A stretch of DNA of 64,000 bases from Zanthoxylum bungeanum (lineage: Eukaryota > Streptophyta > Magnoliopsida > Sapindales > Rutaceae), in contig SKCR01029069.1 in NCBI GenBank assembly GCA_019454045.1, positions 1 to 64,000 of the forward strand, read 5' to 3'. Positions 34,016 to 44,500 of this stretch are shown here, in pieces; position 1 is the first letter of the stretch; each line of letters starts with the position of its first letter. A program made the translations under genes and the position numbers. The notes beneath the pieces are model-generated. The model was not told where the DNA came from. It worked only from the letters and a program-made list of their open reading frames with translations, and did not search any database.

Positions 34016-34804
34016 GGAAAAACCCACCTTAAGGCCCCTGTACTCTCAATGCTTTTTACATTACATCCATGTACTAAATTTTCTACACATTGCACCCATG
34101 TACTCTCAATGTTTTTTACATTGCACTCATGTACTAAATTTTCTACATATTGCACCCCTGCACTCTAAAAAAATTGACATTCCACCCTTATTTTAACGGC
34201 AAGTTAACAGAGTTGAGAAATATTCTGACATCACCCACCCTTATTTCGGATTGGACCGAGCAAATTTTTTTTACTTTGAAGTTATGCTAGGGCGCATAAC
34301 TATATGTTAGGGCGCATAAATATTATGCTCCTTCTGATACATTCAAAAATCCAACTAATTTATTGCAAAAATTAGATCAAAACTACGATCTTGGAGTGTT
34401 ATTAATGAACAACGAAAAACAAACAAAGATGCTTCACGGTTATCAGACACTATTCCTAAAGAACGACAACGAGTATTACATGTCATGCGTGCACATTTAT
34501 AACAAACACCCATTTTTTTAGCTCTTCTCTTTTTAGCATAGGTGCTTCTTCCTAAACCAGACAGATATGACACAAATAAGGGTGGGTGATGTCAGAATAT
34601 TTCTCAACTCTGTTAACTTGCCGTTAAAATAAGGGTGGAATGTCAATTTTTTGAGAGTGCAAGGGTGCAATGTGTAGAAAATTTAGTACATGGGTGCAAT
34701 GCAAAAAACAATGAGAGTACATGGGTGCAATGTGTAGAAAATTTAGTACAGGGGTGCAATGTAAAAAACATTGAGAGTACAAGGGCCTCAAGGTGGGTTT
34801 TTCC
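34016..34804. mobile_element. Mutator-like long-TIR element with 9-bp target duplication
   Basis: Ends GGAAAAACCCACCTT...AAGGTGGGTTTTTCC (one or two mismatches), inverted repeats of about 235 bp each, flanked by TATTTTAAT at 34007-34015 and 34805-34813. The arms contain internal direct repeats (GTACTAAATTTTCTACA, TTGCACCCATGTACTC). The 320-bp centre carries the Cys-rich minus-strand frame at 34355-34573. No transposase. Confidence 0.88.
34355..34573 (-). CDS. Small Cys-rich frame in the centre of the Mutator-like element
   Basis: 72 codons with basic KKRRAKKMG followed by CYKCARMTCNTRCR, five Cys in 14 residues as in small zinc-binding motifs. It occupies nearly all the unique centre of the element. 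It could be a captured exon fragment or chance; I do not recognise a family. Confidence 0.25.
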   Translation of the reverse strand: MSYLSGLGRSTYAKKRRAKKMGVCYKCARMTCNTRCRSLGIVSDNREASLFVFRCSLITLQDRSFDLIFAIN

Positions 34805-34905
34805 TATTTTAATTGCAATAATAATTAATAAATAATATATAAAAAATAATAATAATAGGTTGATTGGGTTTAGATCTATTAAAGCAATAATAAACATAAT
34901 TTGAT

Positions 34906-35900
34906 TAGGGGTGAGCAACGATTCCGGGTTTACCCGGAACCGATTGGAACCGGACCGGTTTTCCGGGTTTCGAATTGCAACCGGTTGTAATCGGGTAGGT
35001 TCCGGTTCCAAAAATGAAGGAGCCGATTTTATGCGGGTAGGTTCCGGTTCCAAAATGATCGGAACCGAAACCGGACCATGGAACCGGTTTTTGGAATCGA
35101 ATATAGAACCGGTTTCACTACTATTTGAGTGATAGCTGCATTCAAAAAATTTAGTTGATCTTTATGGGGCTTGTCATTGAAACTTTTTGGTACCTAATGA
35201 CCTCTATTATGTTGGTTGTTCTGGCAGTCTGCAAGATTCAAGTTGCAGTTTCTGCATGCGCATCTGCCTCATGACTTCTTCTGTGCATGATATGTCTTGT
35301 ATTTTTCGTTTAAATCTTGATCAAGCTCGTGTTTATGTTATATCTATGTAATGACGCCCGATACAATCACAGTAAATAGATTAATTTTCAAAATCTAATT
35401 CTTAGTCAGACATCCAATTGCATCAGAATATTTCATATTATAATAACTGTAGAATTAAGTTTCTTTTTTAATTTTATGTTCACTTTCTTTTGCTAAACAA
35501 CTATGACATCACATTTTTTTCCCGGGGCAAAATGATACTGTAGTTGCATTCAAAACGAATAATATGGTACCCTGCATTCAAAAAATTTAGTAGAAAACAG
35601 AAAGGATAATGAGGCTGACGAGCATTAAAAGTCTAAAACTTCATTTTCTTTGTTTTTGAGCTTCCGCACTCCGATTTGGTCCCCGTTTTTTCCTACGGAC
35701 TCGTATTGGAATTTAGTTTTCATTAAAATATTTTAAAATATGGTAATTGGGAATCGGACCAGAACCAGATTGGAACCGAATAATAGGGTACCCTGTTTAA
35801 TTAGGTAGGTTCCAGTTCCACATATTGCATAACTGAATTTTTCCATGTAGGTTCCGGTTTTATGCGGAACCGGAACCGAAACCGATTTTGCTCATCCCTA
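34906..35900. mobile_element. hAT-like non-autonomous element rich in GGAACCGG
   Basis: Termini TAGGGGTGAGCAA and (inverted) TAGGGATGAGCAA match the TAGGGRTG ends of hAT elements. An 8-bp duplication with one mismatch, AATTTGAT at 34898-34905 and AATTTTAT at 35901-35908, fits hAT. Both subterminal regions are dense in GGTTCCGG / CCGGAACC motifs, as in hAT elements where such repeats bind transposase. No transposase frame. Confidence 0.8.
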
Positions 35901-35908
35901 AATTTTAT

Positions 35909-36883
35909 GGATAAATGAATAGTTTAATAATTTTTCAATACTTATAAATTTAATAATAACTTAATATTTTAATTACTTTTGTCATCTTGGTATTTGTACT
36001 TTTTTTTTTATAACCATGATTCATTTATGAGTTATAAATAAAAAATAATGGATGTAATCAAAATTAATATGTTACATAAAGAAATTCAAAAGTTATCGTA
36101 TGTATATATATTAGTACATATTCAATATATAAGTCCAAAAAATAATATAAGTACATTGTAGATAGACATAAAATTGATTCAAGTGCATTTCAAATTTAAT
36201 ACCATAGAAGATAAGGTGTGTGTTTGGTATAGCTTATTGTCAGAGAGTATATGGAACAAACGCTTTATAAATTTTGGAACAAACGCTAGAGTATAAGTTA
36301 GTATCAAAAAATAAAATCATGTTGTGAAATTATGATGTTGTGAGCGTTAACGCTAGCATCCAAGTAGGTGTTTTGCAGAGTGTCGAAACGCTAGTTTTAA
36401 CACTTTAGTGACGCTCTATCAAAACGCAGTGAAAGTGTTTTAAAATATTTTTCAAATTAATAACAAGGTTGAGTTCAATTTAGGAACAAAAGAAAAACAA
36501 ACTAACTTTATATATTTTAGAAATGAGTTGATTGAGAAAATGAAGTTTCCAAGGAAAAAAATTCAATAATATTATAAATTGTATGTTAGTCATTATTTTT
36601 ATTTGTATTTGATAAATAATTAATCTATATATATTCATTCAGCCCTAAAGATTTTTAAAATTATTATTATCTTATACGAGATTATCAATTTAGAATATTG
36701 GCCCAAGTTGGGACTATAAGATTTTATTATTTAATCAAGGTTATTAATTTATCTAACATTTATTCATTTGAGATCTTATTATGTGTGAGTGTTACTTATT
36801 ATAGAAAAATAGTATATTGTTTTCTCTTTAATCATATGGTTTTAACTTTTAAGATTCATTCAACTTTAATCATTTTTTATTTC
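35909..36883. other. AT-rich intergenic DNA
   Basis: No gene seen. 36230-36430 has MITE-like text (GTGTTTGGTATAGC, AACGCTAG repeats) without definable ends. Confidence 0.4.
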
Positions 36884-37873
36884 TGTTGATGGTAATTTCT
36901 AGCACCAAGGCATTTAAACAGTACAACAAGGGTAGAAATGGTAATTTCCTCGTATGGAATGCCAGTTTCAATAAAGGTAGACTCTCGCTTGACCAGACTC
37001 TGGATACCGGCCCGACCTTCAGAGTAGTGTCAACCATACGACATGACATGTTCTAACGGTAAAGGCCGACCACCTATAATCCATGGCCGACCAGTTCAGC
37101 ACGGTTGCCCGGATACTATCAGATCGGCAACAGCATCCTCAGTTCAGAGGATCACTCCGACCGGCCTATTGGAGACCGGTTAGGCGGCAATACGTCTCAG
37201 ACTCTTCCCTATACCACTTCCCACCACTTGATCAAGGTTTGCAACATCACTTTCGCATGTGGCAGAGAGTAAGATAGGTGAAACGTCGCTTTCACATAGG
37301 GCAGAGAGTAAGATAGGTGAAACGTCACTTTCACATGGGCAGAGAGCATGATAGGTATGAAACATCACTTTCACATGGGGCAGGGCATAAGAAAGTTATG
37401 TGACATCGCTATCACGTCAGGCAGAGTACGAGGTAGTATGTTGACTTTCGACCAGGTAGCCTTGGAGAAGGAAGCCGGTCAATGGTTCAGGAATCCAAAT
37501 GGGTGACGTCATAAAGTTGGAGGAACAATGTGCATTTCTTTTAGTATATAAAGGGAATGAAAACACATTTGTAAGGGTTGGTTAGTCATATCTTGTAAAA
37601 AGGCAGAACATAAACAGCTCGGTTCCATATGGGCCAGTCGTAACAGGTTGGCCGAGCTTAAAATTCCCCTCACCCATTTTGTGCCCGTGGACGTAGGCTG
37701 GATCCATCCCGCCGAACCACGTTAAACTCTCTTTGTTGATTTTTGTGGTTACTTTGCCTTTTGTTAAGTTTGTTTTTGGTCTCCTCATAACCAAACAAAT
37801 TCAAGGTTGAATGATGATTGTCTCGGGAGCACTATTCCGATATTTCCCCTGAGACTGAAATCACCCGTCAACA
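36884..37873 (+). repeat. 5' LTR of the Tat-like element
   Basis: 990 bp. Contains about four copies of a 44-bp unit (CACTTTCACATGGGGCAGAG core) at 37245-37430, then TGACGTCA at 37504-37511 and a TATATAAA box at 37545-37552, marking the promoter. Confidence 0.93.
37504..37552 (+). promoter_or_regulatory. LTR promoter: TGACGTCA bZIP-type site and TATA box
   Basis: The palindrome TGACGTCA, a known binding site of TGA/CREB-type bZIP factors, lies 33 bp upstream of TATATAAA. Both are kept in the 3' LTR (52021-52028 and 52062-52069). Confidence 0.7.
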
Positions 37874-37875
37874 GT

Positions 37876-37893
37876 TGGCGCCGTCCGTGGACA
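37876..37893 (+). promoter_or_regulatory. Primer-binding site of the Tat-like element
   Basis: TGGCGCCGTCCGTGGAC starts two bases after the 5' LTR. TGGCGCC-type sites are usual in plant Tat/Athila elements; the tRNA was not assigned. Confidence 0.75.
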
Positions 37894-37924
37894 GGGAACA
37901 AAAAGCAACTTGCGTAGTAGGACA

Positions 37925-39370
37925 ATGGCAGAAGGTGGAAACCACAGGTCATTGGAGAGTTCAACAACAGAATGGATGGGAAGAATGGAGGAGAGCATGA
38001 GGAAAGACAGAGAGGAAAGCCAGATCCTCATGAAATCTATGATGGATAGACTGGAAATAATGGAGAAGGTGAACAATGAGAGATTCAAAGCCGGGACAAG
38101 TCGGAGGCAAAATGAAATAGAAGAGGGAAAGAGGGTCATGGATCTGAGCGGGGATGATGAACCTAGGAGGAAAAACCCCTACGGGGTGAGGTCTGTGGTG
38201 ATGACAAGGGGTTTGCAGGTGGAAGGCTTGTGGTAGAAAGATGAGGAAAGGGAATCACTAGGCTCCTCATGTAACAGCCCACGAATCACCAGAAGGGGAG
38301 ATAAGAGGCATGGTGGAGCTGGACAGGAGGCCTCTAGTCGCGGGACGCGTCGTGCCCGGAATGATAGACGCGAGGAATTTCATGGAAGGCAGCGTGAAGA
38401 TGTTGATGGTAATATGAAAACTTGGTTTAGGAAGAAAATGGCCAAATGGGAAGAAAATCTCAAAATTGATAATGGGAATGCTCGGGACGGCGAAACAGAA
38501 TCTCCCTTCACGAAGGAAATAAGGTTGGCAGAATTCCCAAAATGATTCACCATGCTATCTATGAAAATCTTCAAAGCCCATACCGATCCAAAATCACATA
38601 TCGAGAGTTTTGTTTTGATGATGGAGGTTCAAGGGATGGTGGGAGACGCCATTTGTAAGGTATTCCCACTAACCTTGAGTGGGCCTGCTATTCTTTGGTT
38701 CAAAAGTCTAACTCCTGGGAGTATCAGTAGTTTTGACCAGCTCAGGAAATCGTTTGTTCGACATTTTAAGGGGGCGTGCGTCCCGAAGAAAACAGTCAGG
38801 GAGTTGAGACTCATGAAGCAGGGGGATGACGAGCCCCTGAAGATTTTCGTTGAACGATACCATAGTTTGGTGCTTGAGGTCGGGAGGTACGAATCGCTAG
38901 AGGCTCTAGAAAGTTTGAAGGGGGGCCTGAAAGTCGGGAGGCTATGGACCCATCTGAGGATCCAGGAAACACCGGATTACGCCACCGCCTTGGAGATGGC
39001 CCGGAAGTTTGCTTCAGTAGAAGAGGAGGAGAAGGTCGCCCGGAGGGGCACTACTGCCAAAGAAAGAGTAGTGAGGGCGGAAGTTCCTCGGAGGCCGGAT
39101 AGAGAGTTCAGGAAACGACTTCCGAAGCAGAGAGAATTCAGGCTGATGCCTCCAAATAATCAAGAAATGAGGGCTCCAACCCAATTGAACCATGTGGATG
39201 GGGAAGCGGCCTATGTTCCCATGAACAAGCCGTTGAGACAAATCGTCATGGAGATCCAGGGCAAAGGCCTCTTGACAGAGCCAGACCTGAAGAAGCACCC
39301 GCCGGATAGAAAGAATGAGAGAGCCTACTGCATGCACTATAATTTGAAGGGGCATAAGACGGACGGCTAA
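37925..39370 (+). pseudogene. gag of the Tat-like element
   Basis: One frame from MAEGGNHRSLESSTTEWMG at 37925 to 39370, broken by TAG near 38234 and TGA near 38543. The core (38552-39370) has the retrotransposon-gag pattern: HIESFVLMM, FPLTLSGPAILWFKSLTPGSI, FDQLRKSFVRHF, LRLMKQGDDEPLKIFVERY and a zinc-finger-like tail CMHYNLKGHKTD missing a Cys. The TGA lies where FPKWF is expected, so it is TGG-to-TGA. Gag would build the particle. Confidence 0.87.
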
Positions 39371-39997
39371 AAAGACTTGCAGGAGCAAGTGGAAGACCTG
39401 GCATGGAATGGTTACTTGAATAGTTATATCAACCATAAAGCCATGGCGGCCAGGCAGATATCGAACCGCAGGGAGATATACACCATTGATGGTGGGAGGA
39501 CGTTAGCCGGAGACTCTAACCGGTCTAGGAAGAATTACAGCCGAACTAGAGGGTCTGAAGTATTGGCAATGGAACAGGCATCGGGAAGCCAGAGTGGCCG
39601 GTCAATGCCAGTGATGTTTACAGATGAAGATGCTCATGGGGTGAGTTTCCCCCATAACAACGCACTGATAATTAAGGCAGTGATCGGCGGCACAGAGGTA
39701 GATAGGATTCTAGTAGATCTCGGGAGTGCGGTAGACATAATTTCCAAGGAGGCTTTGGATGGGCTTGAGGTGGAGTACGCGACTCTGACCGACGACGGGA
39801 CGCCACTGTACGATTCCGGGGGTTCAATAGCCGTTCCTTTGGGAAGAATACAATTGGCTATGACGATCGGGAGCCACCCTCGGACTCGGACAGTTATGAT
39901 GAACTTCAAAGTGGTACACTGCATGAACAGTTACCAAGTCATTGTTGGTCGGCCTTTTATGATGAAGACAGAGGCTGCAATGTCGTGCTACTATTAA
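39371..39997 (+). pseudogene. Protease region of the Tat-like element
   Basis: Same frame as gag after a stop at 39368-39370. The aspartic protease part reads HNALIIKAVIGGTEVDRILVDLGSAVDIIS, where the normal D-T/S-G is D-L-G, so the active-site Thr/Ser is lost. It continues PLGRIQLAMTIG and NSYQVIVGRPFM, ending 39997. With D-L-G the enzyme is probably dead. Confidence 0.8.
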
Positions 39998-40025
39998 AAG
40001 TTGAAGTTTCCTACCCGGGACGAGA

Positions 40026-41010
40026 TTGGGATTGTATGTGGAAGTCAGAAAGCAGTCTGGAGTTACTTTACTACCGTCTCGATGGAGACTCTCTGCATTG
40101 AGGATGGTGGCCGGAAGAGAAAATGAGGTTTCCCGATTAGGGGCGGTTGAAGAGTTGGAATTGGTAGCGCTCTTCGGACCGGAAAGACATGTAAAAGTAG
40201 GGGTAGGCTTAGGGGAAGCCTTAAAACAGGACCTGCTGAAGTTGTTAAAGCAGTACCCGGATGTTTTTGCATGGGGGCATGGTGATATGCCCGGTATAGA
40301 CCCAAAATTTCTCAATCACCGACTGGCGGTAGATCCGGCCCGAAGGTCGGTCAAACAAAAAAGAAGGATATTCAACCAGGAGCGGTGCAAGGCGATGGGT
40401 GTCGAGGTAGAAAGGTTACTGAAATCCGGGTTTATCAGAGAGGTGTCAAATGTGGTTCTGGTGAAAAAGCCCAGCGGGTAGTAGAGGATGTGCGTAGATT
40501 TTACCGACCTCAACAAAGCTTGTCTGAAAGACAGTTTCCCTTTGCCAAAGGTAGACCAATTGGTGGACTCAACAGCCTGCCACGGGCTACTCAGTTTTAT
40601 GGATGCATTTTCGGGATATAACCAGGTCAAGATGCATTATGGGGATGAGGAGAAGACAACCTCCATCAGCGATCAAGGGTTATATTGCTATAAAGTGATG
40701 TCATTCGGTTTGAAAAATACTGGGGCAACATTTCAGAGGTTGGTGAACAAGATTTTTAAGCCCTCATCGGCACGTCTATGCTGGTGTACGTCGATGACAT
40801 GATAACCATGTCCAAGGAGCCAGTGTGTCATTTGGCCGATCTAAAGATGACTTTTGAACTGCTAAGGAAGCACAGTCTAAGGTTGAACTCGGAGAAATGT
40901 GCTTTCGGGGTGGCATCATGAAAGTTTTTGGGCTACATAGTGAGCTCCCGAGACATAGAAACAAATCCTCAGGAGATCCGAGCTGTTCTGGATTTGAAAT
41001 CCCCCCCGAA
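40026..41010 (+). pseudogene. Reverse transcriptase of the Tat-like element
   Basis: 40026-40481 gives DVFAWGHGDMPGIDP, HRLAVDPARRSVKQKRR and VEVERLLKSGFIREV; after two stops the frame resumes with CVDFTDLNKACLKDSFPLP, LLSFMDAFSGYNQVKM and KTTSIS...VMSFGLKNTGATFQRLVNKIF (to 40802). The first stop replaces the Trp of the conserved GKWRMCVDF. The catalytic YVDDM (near 40791) is intact but in another frame because of a one-base loss near 40765. Confidence 0.87.
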
Positions 41011-41042
41011 CAGTTAAAGAAATACAGAGCCTAACCGGCCGG

Positions 41043-41507
41043 GTGGCCGCATTAAATCGGTTTATTTCCCGAGCAACCGACAAGTTCCACCCATTCTTCA
41101 ATATCATCAAGAGGGCAAAGAGGGAAGTCAACTGGATGGCGGAATACGATGAGTCATTCCTGCAGTTGAAGCAGTATTTGACGCAGCCCCTACTTTTGGC
41201 TAAGCCGATCCCAGGTGAGACCTTGTTCCTATATTTGGCTATTTCAGAGCATGTTGTAAGTTCAGTTTTAGTGCAAGAAGCCAATAAAGTCCAAAGGTCG
41301 GTAGATTATATTAGTAAAGCTTTGTTAGATGCTGAGACTAGATACCCAGCCTATGAGCTGGTGGCTTTGTCTTTAATTACTGTGGCCCGGAAGTTACGCC
41401 CTTACTTCCAGGCCCATCCCATTGGGGTTTATACCGAAAATCCCCTGAGACGACAGATTCTACAGAAGCCGGAGGTCTCGGGTAGACTGGTGGTCGGTAG
41501 AGCTTAG
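41043..41507 (+). pseudogene. RNase H (Gypsy type) of the Tat-like element
   Basis: 154 codons: GRVAALNRFISRATDK, FFNIIKRAKREVNW, FLQLKQYLTQPLLLAKPIPGE, LYLAISEHVVSSVLVQE, VDYISKALLDAETRYPAYEL. This is the RT thumb and the degenerate first RNase H. The usual polymerase-associated acidic residues are not all visible, as is usual in the Tat lineage, where a second RNase H took over. It is frameshifted at the end. Confidence 0.82.
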
Positions 41508-41541
41508 TGAGCATGATATTTTTTACCTGTCAAAGGCAGCG

Positions 41542-41950
41542 GTGAAGGGTCAAGCCTTAGCAGACTTTATGACTGAGTTCACAGGGTCCCGAATCTTGAC
41601 CGTGGTGGAAAGCGGATGGGTGTTGTCGGTAGATGAATCTGTCAGCTCACAGGATTATGGGGCCGGGATTGTATTGAAAAATGGTGAAGGTGAGGAAGTA
41701 ATTTACGCCCTGAGATTCACCTTCGAGGTCACGAACAACGAGGCCGAGTATGAGGCAATTCTGGCCGGTTTAAGGTTGTGTACGGTGATGGGTGTTCGTG
41801 ATGTGGTTGTGAAGAGTGATTCCCAACTGGCTGTCCAGCAGCTGAAGGGATAGTTCCAGGCCAGGGAACCGAATATGGTAGCATACATGGTGGAAGTGAA
41901 AAAGTTGACATGGAAAAATAGGGAACGTACAACTATCATGCAGATTCCTT
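41542..41950 (+). pseudogene. Archaeal-type second RNase H of the Tat-like element
   Basis: WVLSVDESVSSQDYGAGIVL, YALRFTFEVTNNEAEYEAILAGLRL and VVVKSDSQLAVQQLKG carry the D, E (in NNEAEYEA) and D (in SDSQL) active-site residues of RNase H. A stop at 41854 (TAG) precedes the remainder (YHADSLARLAS). Presence of this domain assigns the element to the Tat lineage. Confidence 0.87.
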
Positions 41951-42037
41951 GGCTCGCCTCGCATCGTCAATCAGATTGGAAAAGCCCAGAGTAATCCCCA
42001 TGATCTGTCTTCAGGTGAAAAAAATGGAAAGCCCGAG

Positions 42038-42491
42038 GTGTTGGAATTGAATGCAGAAAATGATTCTTCTTGGATGCAGCCAATCAGGAAATACTTAGAG
42101 ACCGGGGAAGTACCCGATGAGAAGAAGGAGGCGAGGAAGTTGAAGTATAAAAGCACAAAGTTTTCCCTGATTGAAGGAGTTTTATACCGAAGGGGCTATA
42201 CGATGCCGCTCTTGAGATGCCTCGCAGATGAGGAAGCCGACTATGTGCTTAGAGAAATTCACGCAGGGATTTATGGGAGTCATGTCGGGGGACAGTCAAT
42301 TGCCTTTAAAGCTTTAAGGCAAAGGTTTTACTGGCCAACCATGCATCCGGATGGGGTAAAGGTGGCCCGGAAGTGCGAAGGGTGTCAGAAAAATGCCAAC
42401 ATCAATCACCAGCCAGCGGAATAGTTGACTGCTTTATCCAGCTCGTGGCCATTCGCCCAATGGGGGCTGGATATCATCGGGCCGATGCCAT
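42038..42491 (+). pseudogene. Integrase zinc domain and start of catalytic core, truncated
   Basis: Linker WMQPIRKYLETGEVPDEKKEARKLK, then the HHCC zinc domain (EIHAGIYGSHVGG...CEGCQKN), stop at 42422, and LTALSSSWPFAQWGLDIIGPMP containing the first catalytic Asp. The nested LTR begins at 42492, and neither the second Asp nor the Glu is found anywhere downstream. Confidence 0.87.
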
Positions 42492-44364
42492 TGATGAGAG
42501 GTATTTATATCACTATTTCCCACTCATTTGACCTACTATTTTGTATAGTTTCTTGAGTTTTGTGAACGTTTTGATGTGTTTTATTATTATTTTACAGATA
42601 AATAAAGTTTGGGAATCATTGGAAGCAATTTGGAGCCAAAACAGTGAAAAATGACGAAAACTGGTATTTTGGTAATTTGGTCGCGTCGCGACTCGCAATC
42701 CATCGGCATCGCGACGTCTAAAGTGCACCGCATGCTAACTTGCGCCGAACACGTGGACCAGTCAGAAGAAACTTGCTAAAATACGTCGGATGCTAACGTG
42801 CGCCGACCATGCTAACGTGAGTCTGACACGTGTCATCATCAGAACTGATCATGCTAAAATATGCATGGACACATGTCGCAATTCTATGATGCCGACACTC
42901 CACGTGACACGTGTCACATTCTGAATGGACCGAATCATGGGCGAATCATCTTCCGCCACGTGTCAATATGCCATTGGACCAATCTTACAGCGTGCCACAT
43001 GTCGAAATCCTATTGGGCCGACGAAATTCGCGTCAACAGTCAACAAGTCAAGCCGCGTGGACCAAGTCAACAAAGCCAGCGTCGCGATGCAAGAAGGAAG
43101 TTGGCGTCGCGATGCTGACCCGAAATTTTGCCTATAAATTGAGGCTTTCAGCACCTCATTTGGTGTGCTTTCCTTGGGATTTTTTCCCTGATTTCATAGG
43201 AAGCATCTAGTTTTGTAAATTATTGTAATATTAAAATTATGTATTTTTTTTTTAGTTTTTATTACAGCATTTTATTTATTTACTTTATGTTTTGTAGTTA
43301 AATTTCCGTTGGGGTAAAAGGTGAAACCTTTAATATAATTATCTAGGTAAATCTCACTTAATTATAATTTATAAATTATAATTTAACCGGATTAATTAAT
43401 GTCAGACTTTATTACCGCCTATATGGTCGGTCTAAATATAAATTACTTTACCGCCTATATGGCTGGTCTTTATGTGACAGATAATTACCGCCTATATGGC
43501 TGGTGTAGTTGGACTAAATGGATTACCGCCTATATGGCAGGTTTTAAATGTTTAGCATTATTAATTCCTGAGAAAGCAGAACATAAAATAATTTATATAT
43601 TATAATAAGTGAGATTCCTAGATAAGAAATATTAAATGTGGATCATCTAACCCCATCATTTTATTTTATTCTAGAGAAGTGATGAAACACAATATTCACA
43701 CTTAATAATTGATTTTCTTTTTATGGGTAATTCTTTAGTTTGTTTATTGAGTCTTAAGTTTAATGCTTCTTGTTGTCTGATCACCAATAAGATTGATGTG
43801 GTAAACTTAAAATGAACTAGACATAGGGATTTTAGGTTTCAGCCTTAGATTCAATAGCCCACGATCTTCCTTGAGGATAGATAACCCTTTAATAGATTTC
43901 CTTACAGGATAGACATATACCTGTCGGGCGGAGGTAGCCATAATTGGAACTTAATCTTAATGAATCCAGGTAATTTGGTTGACATAGACATATGATTCAA
44001 TTGGGTTATACTGGGTATTTGCGTCTGACCATCGACAGAGGCTTCTGCATAATTTCGTGTTCCAGGTTAGCAAACCGATTTATTACACATATATAAGAGA
44101 ATCAATTCATCTTTATAATAATATTGTGTGGAATCACAACCTTAAATCTTTGAGTCTTTTGTTATTTTCCTTAGTATTTTCTTTTGTGTCTTTAAGTATT
44201 TTATTTATCAAATCCACATTCAACCAACAAAATTAGATACATGTAAATAAATAGTATCAATAATTAATAACAATAGTACGAATTAAGTCCTCGTGGGATT
44301 GGTATTCTTATACTACTTGAACGATACGTGCGCTTGCGTTATACGTGTGTGTTTACGTCGGTCA
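42492..44364 (+). repeat. 5' LTR of the nested element
   Basis: Starts TGATGAGAG, ends CGGTCA just before AGTTTTTGACGCCG. It aligns along its length with the solo LTR at 54184-56110 (shared TTTGATGTGTTTT, CGCCTATATGG units, CCCACGATCTTCCTTGA, GACCATCGACAGAGGCTT, ACGATACGTGCGCTTGCG). It contains GTCGCGA-rich segments at 42680-42720 and 43080-43120. Confidence 0.87.
43410..43545 (+). repeat. Four-copy 37-bp tandem repeat with TACCGCCTATATGG core
   Basis: Core copies at about 43413, 43449, 43486 and 43523, spaced 36-37 bp, with variable sequence between. The solo LTR has about five variant copies at 55027-55205. Confidence 0.85.
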
Positions 44365-44370
44365 AGTTTT

Positions 44371-44390
44371 TGACGCCGTTGCTGGGGACT
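44371..44390 (+). promoter_or_regulatory. Primer-binding site of the nested element
   Basis: TGACGCCGTTGCTGGGGAC, two changes from the TGGCGCCGTTGCCGGGGAC site common in Athila/Tat-like elements, six bases after the LTR end. Confidence 0.8.
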
Positions 44391-44500
44391 TATTTTTCTT
44401 GAGTTATTAATTTTGAAGCTATCTAATTTACTTGTATCTAATTTTTTTTATTTTTATCTGTAATTTTTATTTCTTTCTTTTGTTTTCAGATGATTGAAAA

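Noticed and set aside
43410..43545. Regularly spaced short repeats resembling a CRISPR array
   Set aside because: Eukaryotic LTR context, a core of only 14 bp, similar 'spacers', no cas genes; it is a tandem repeat in an LTR.
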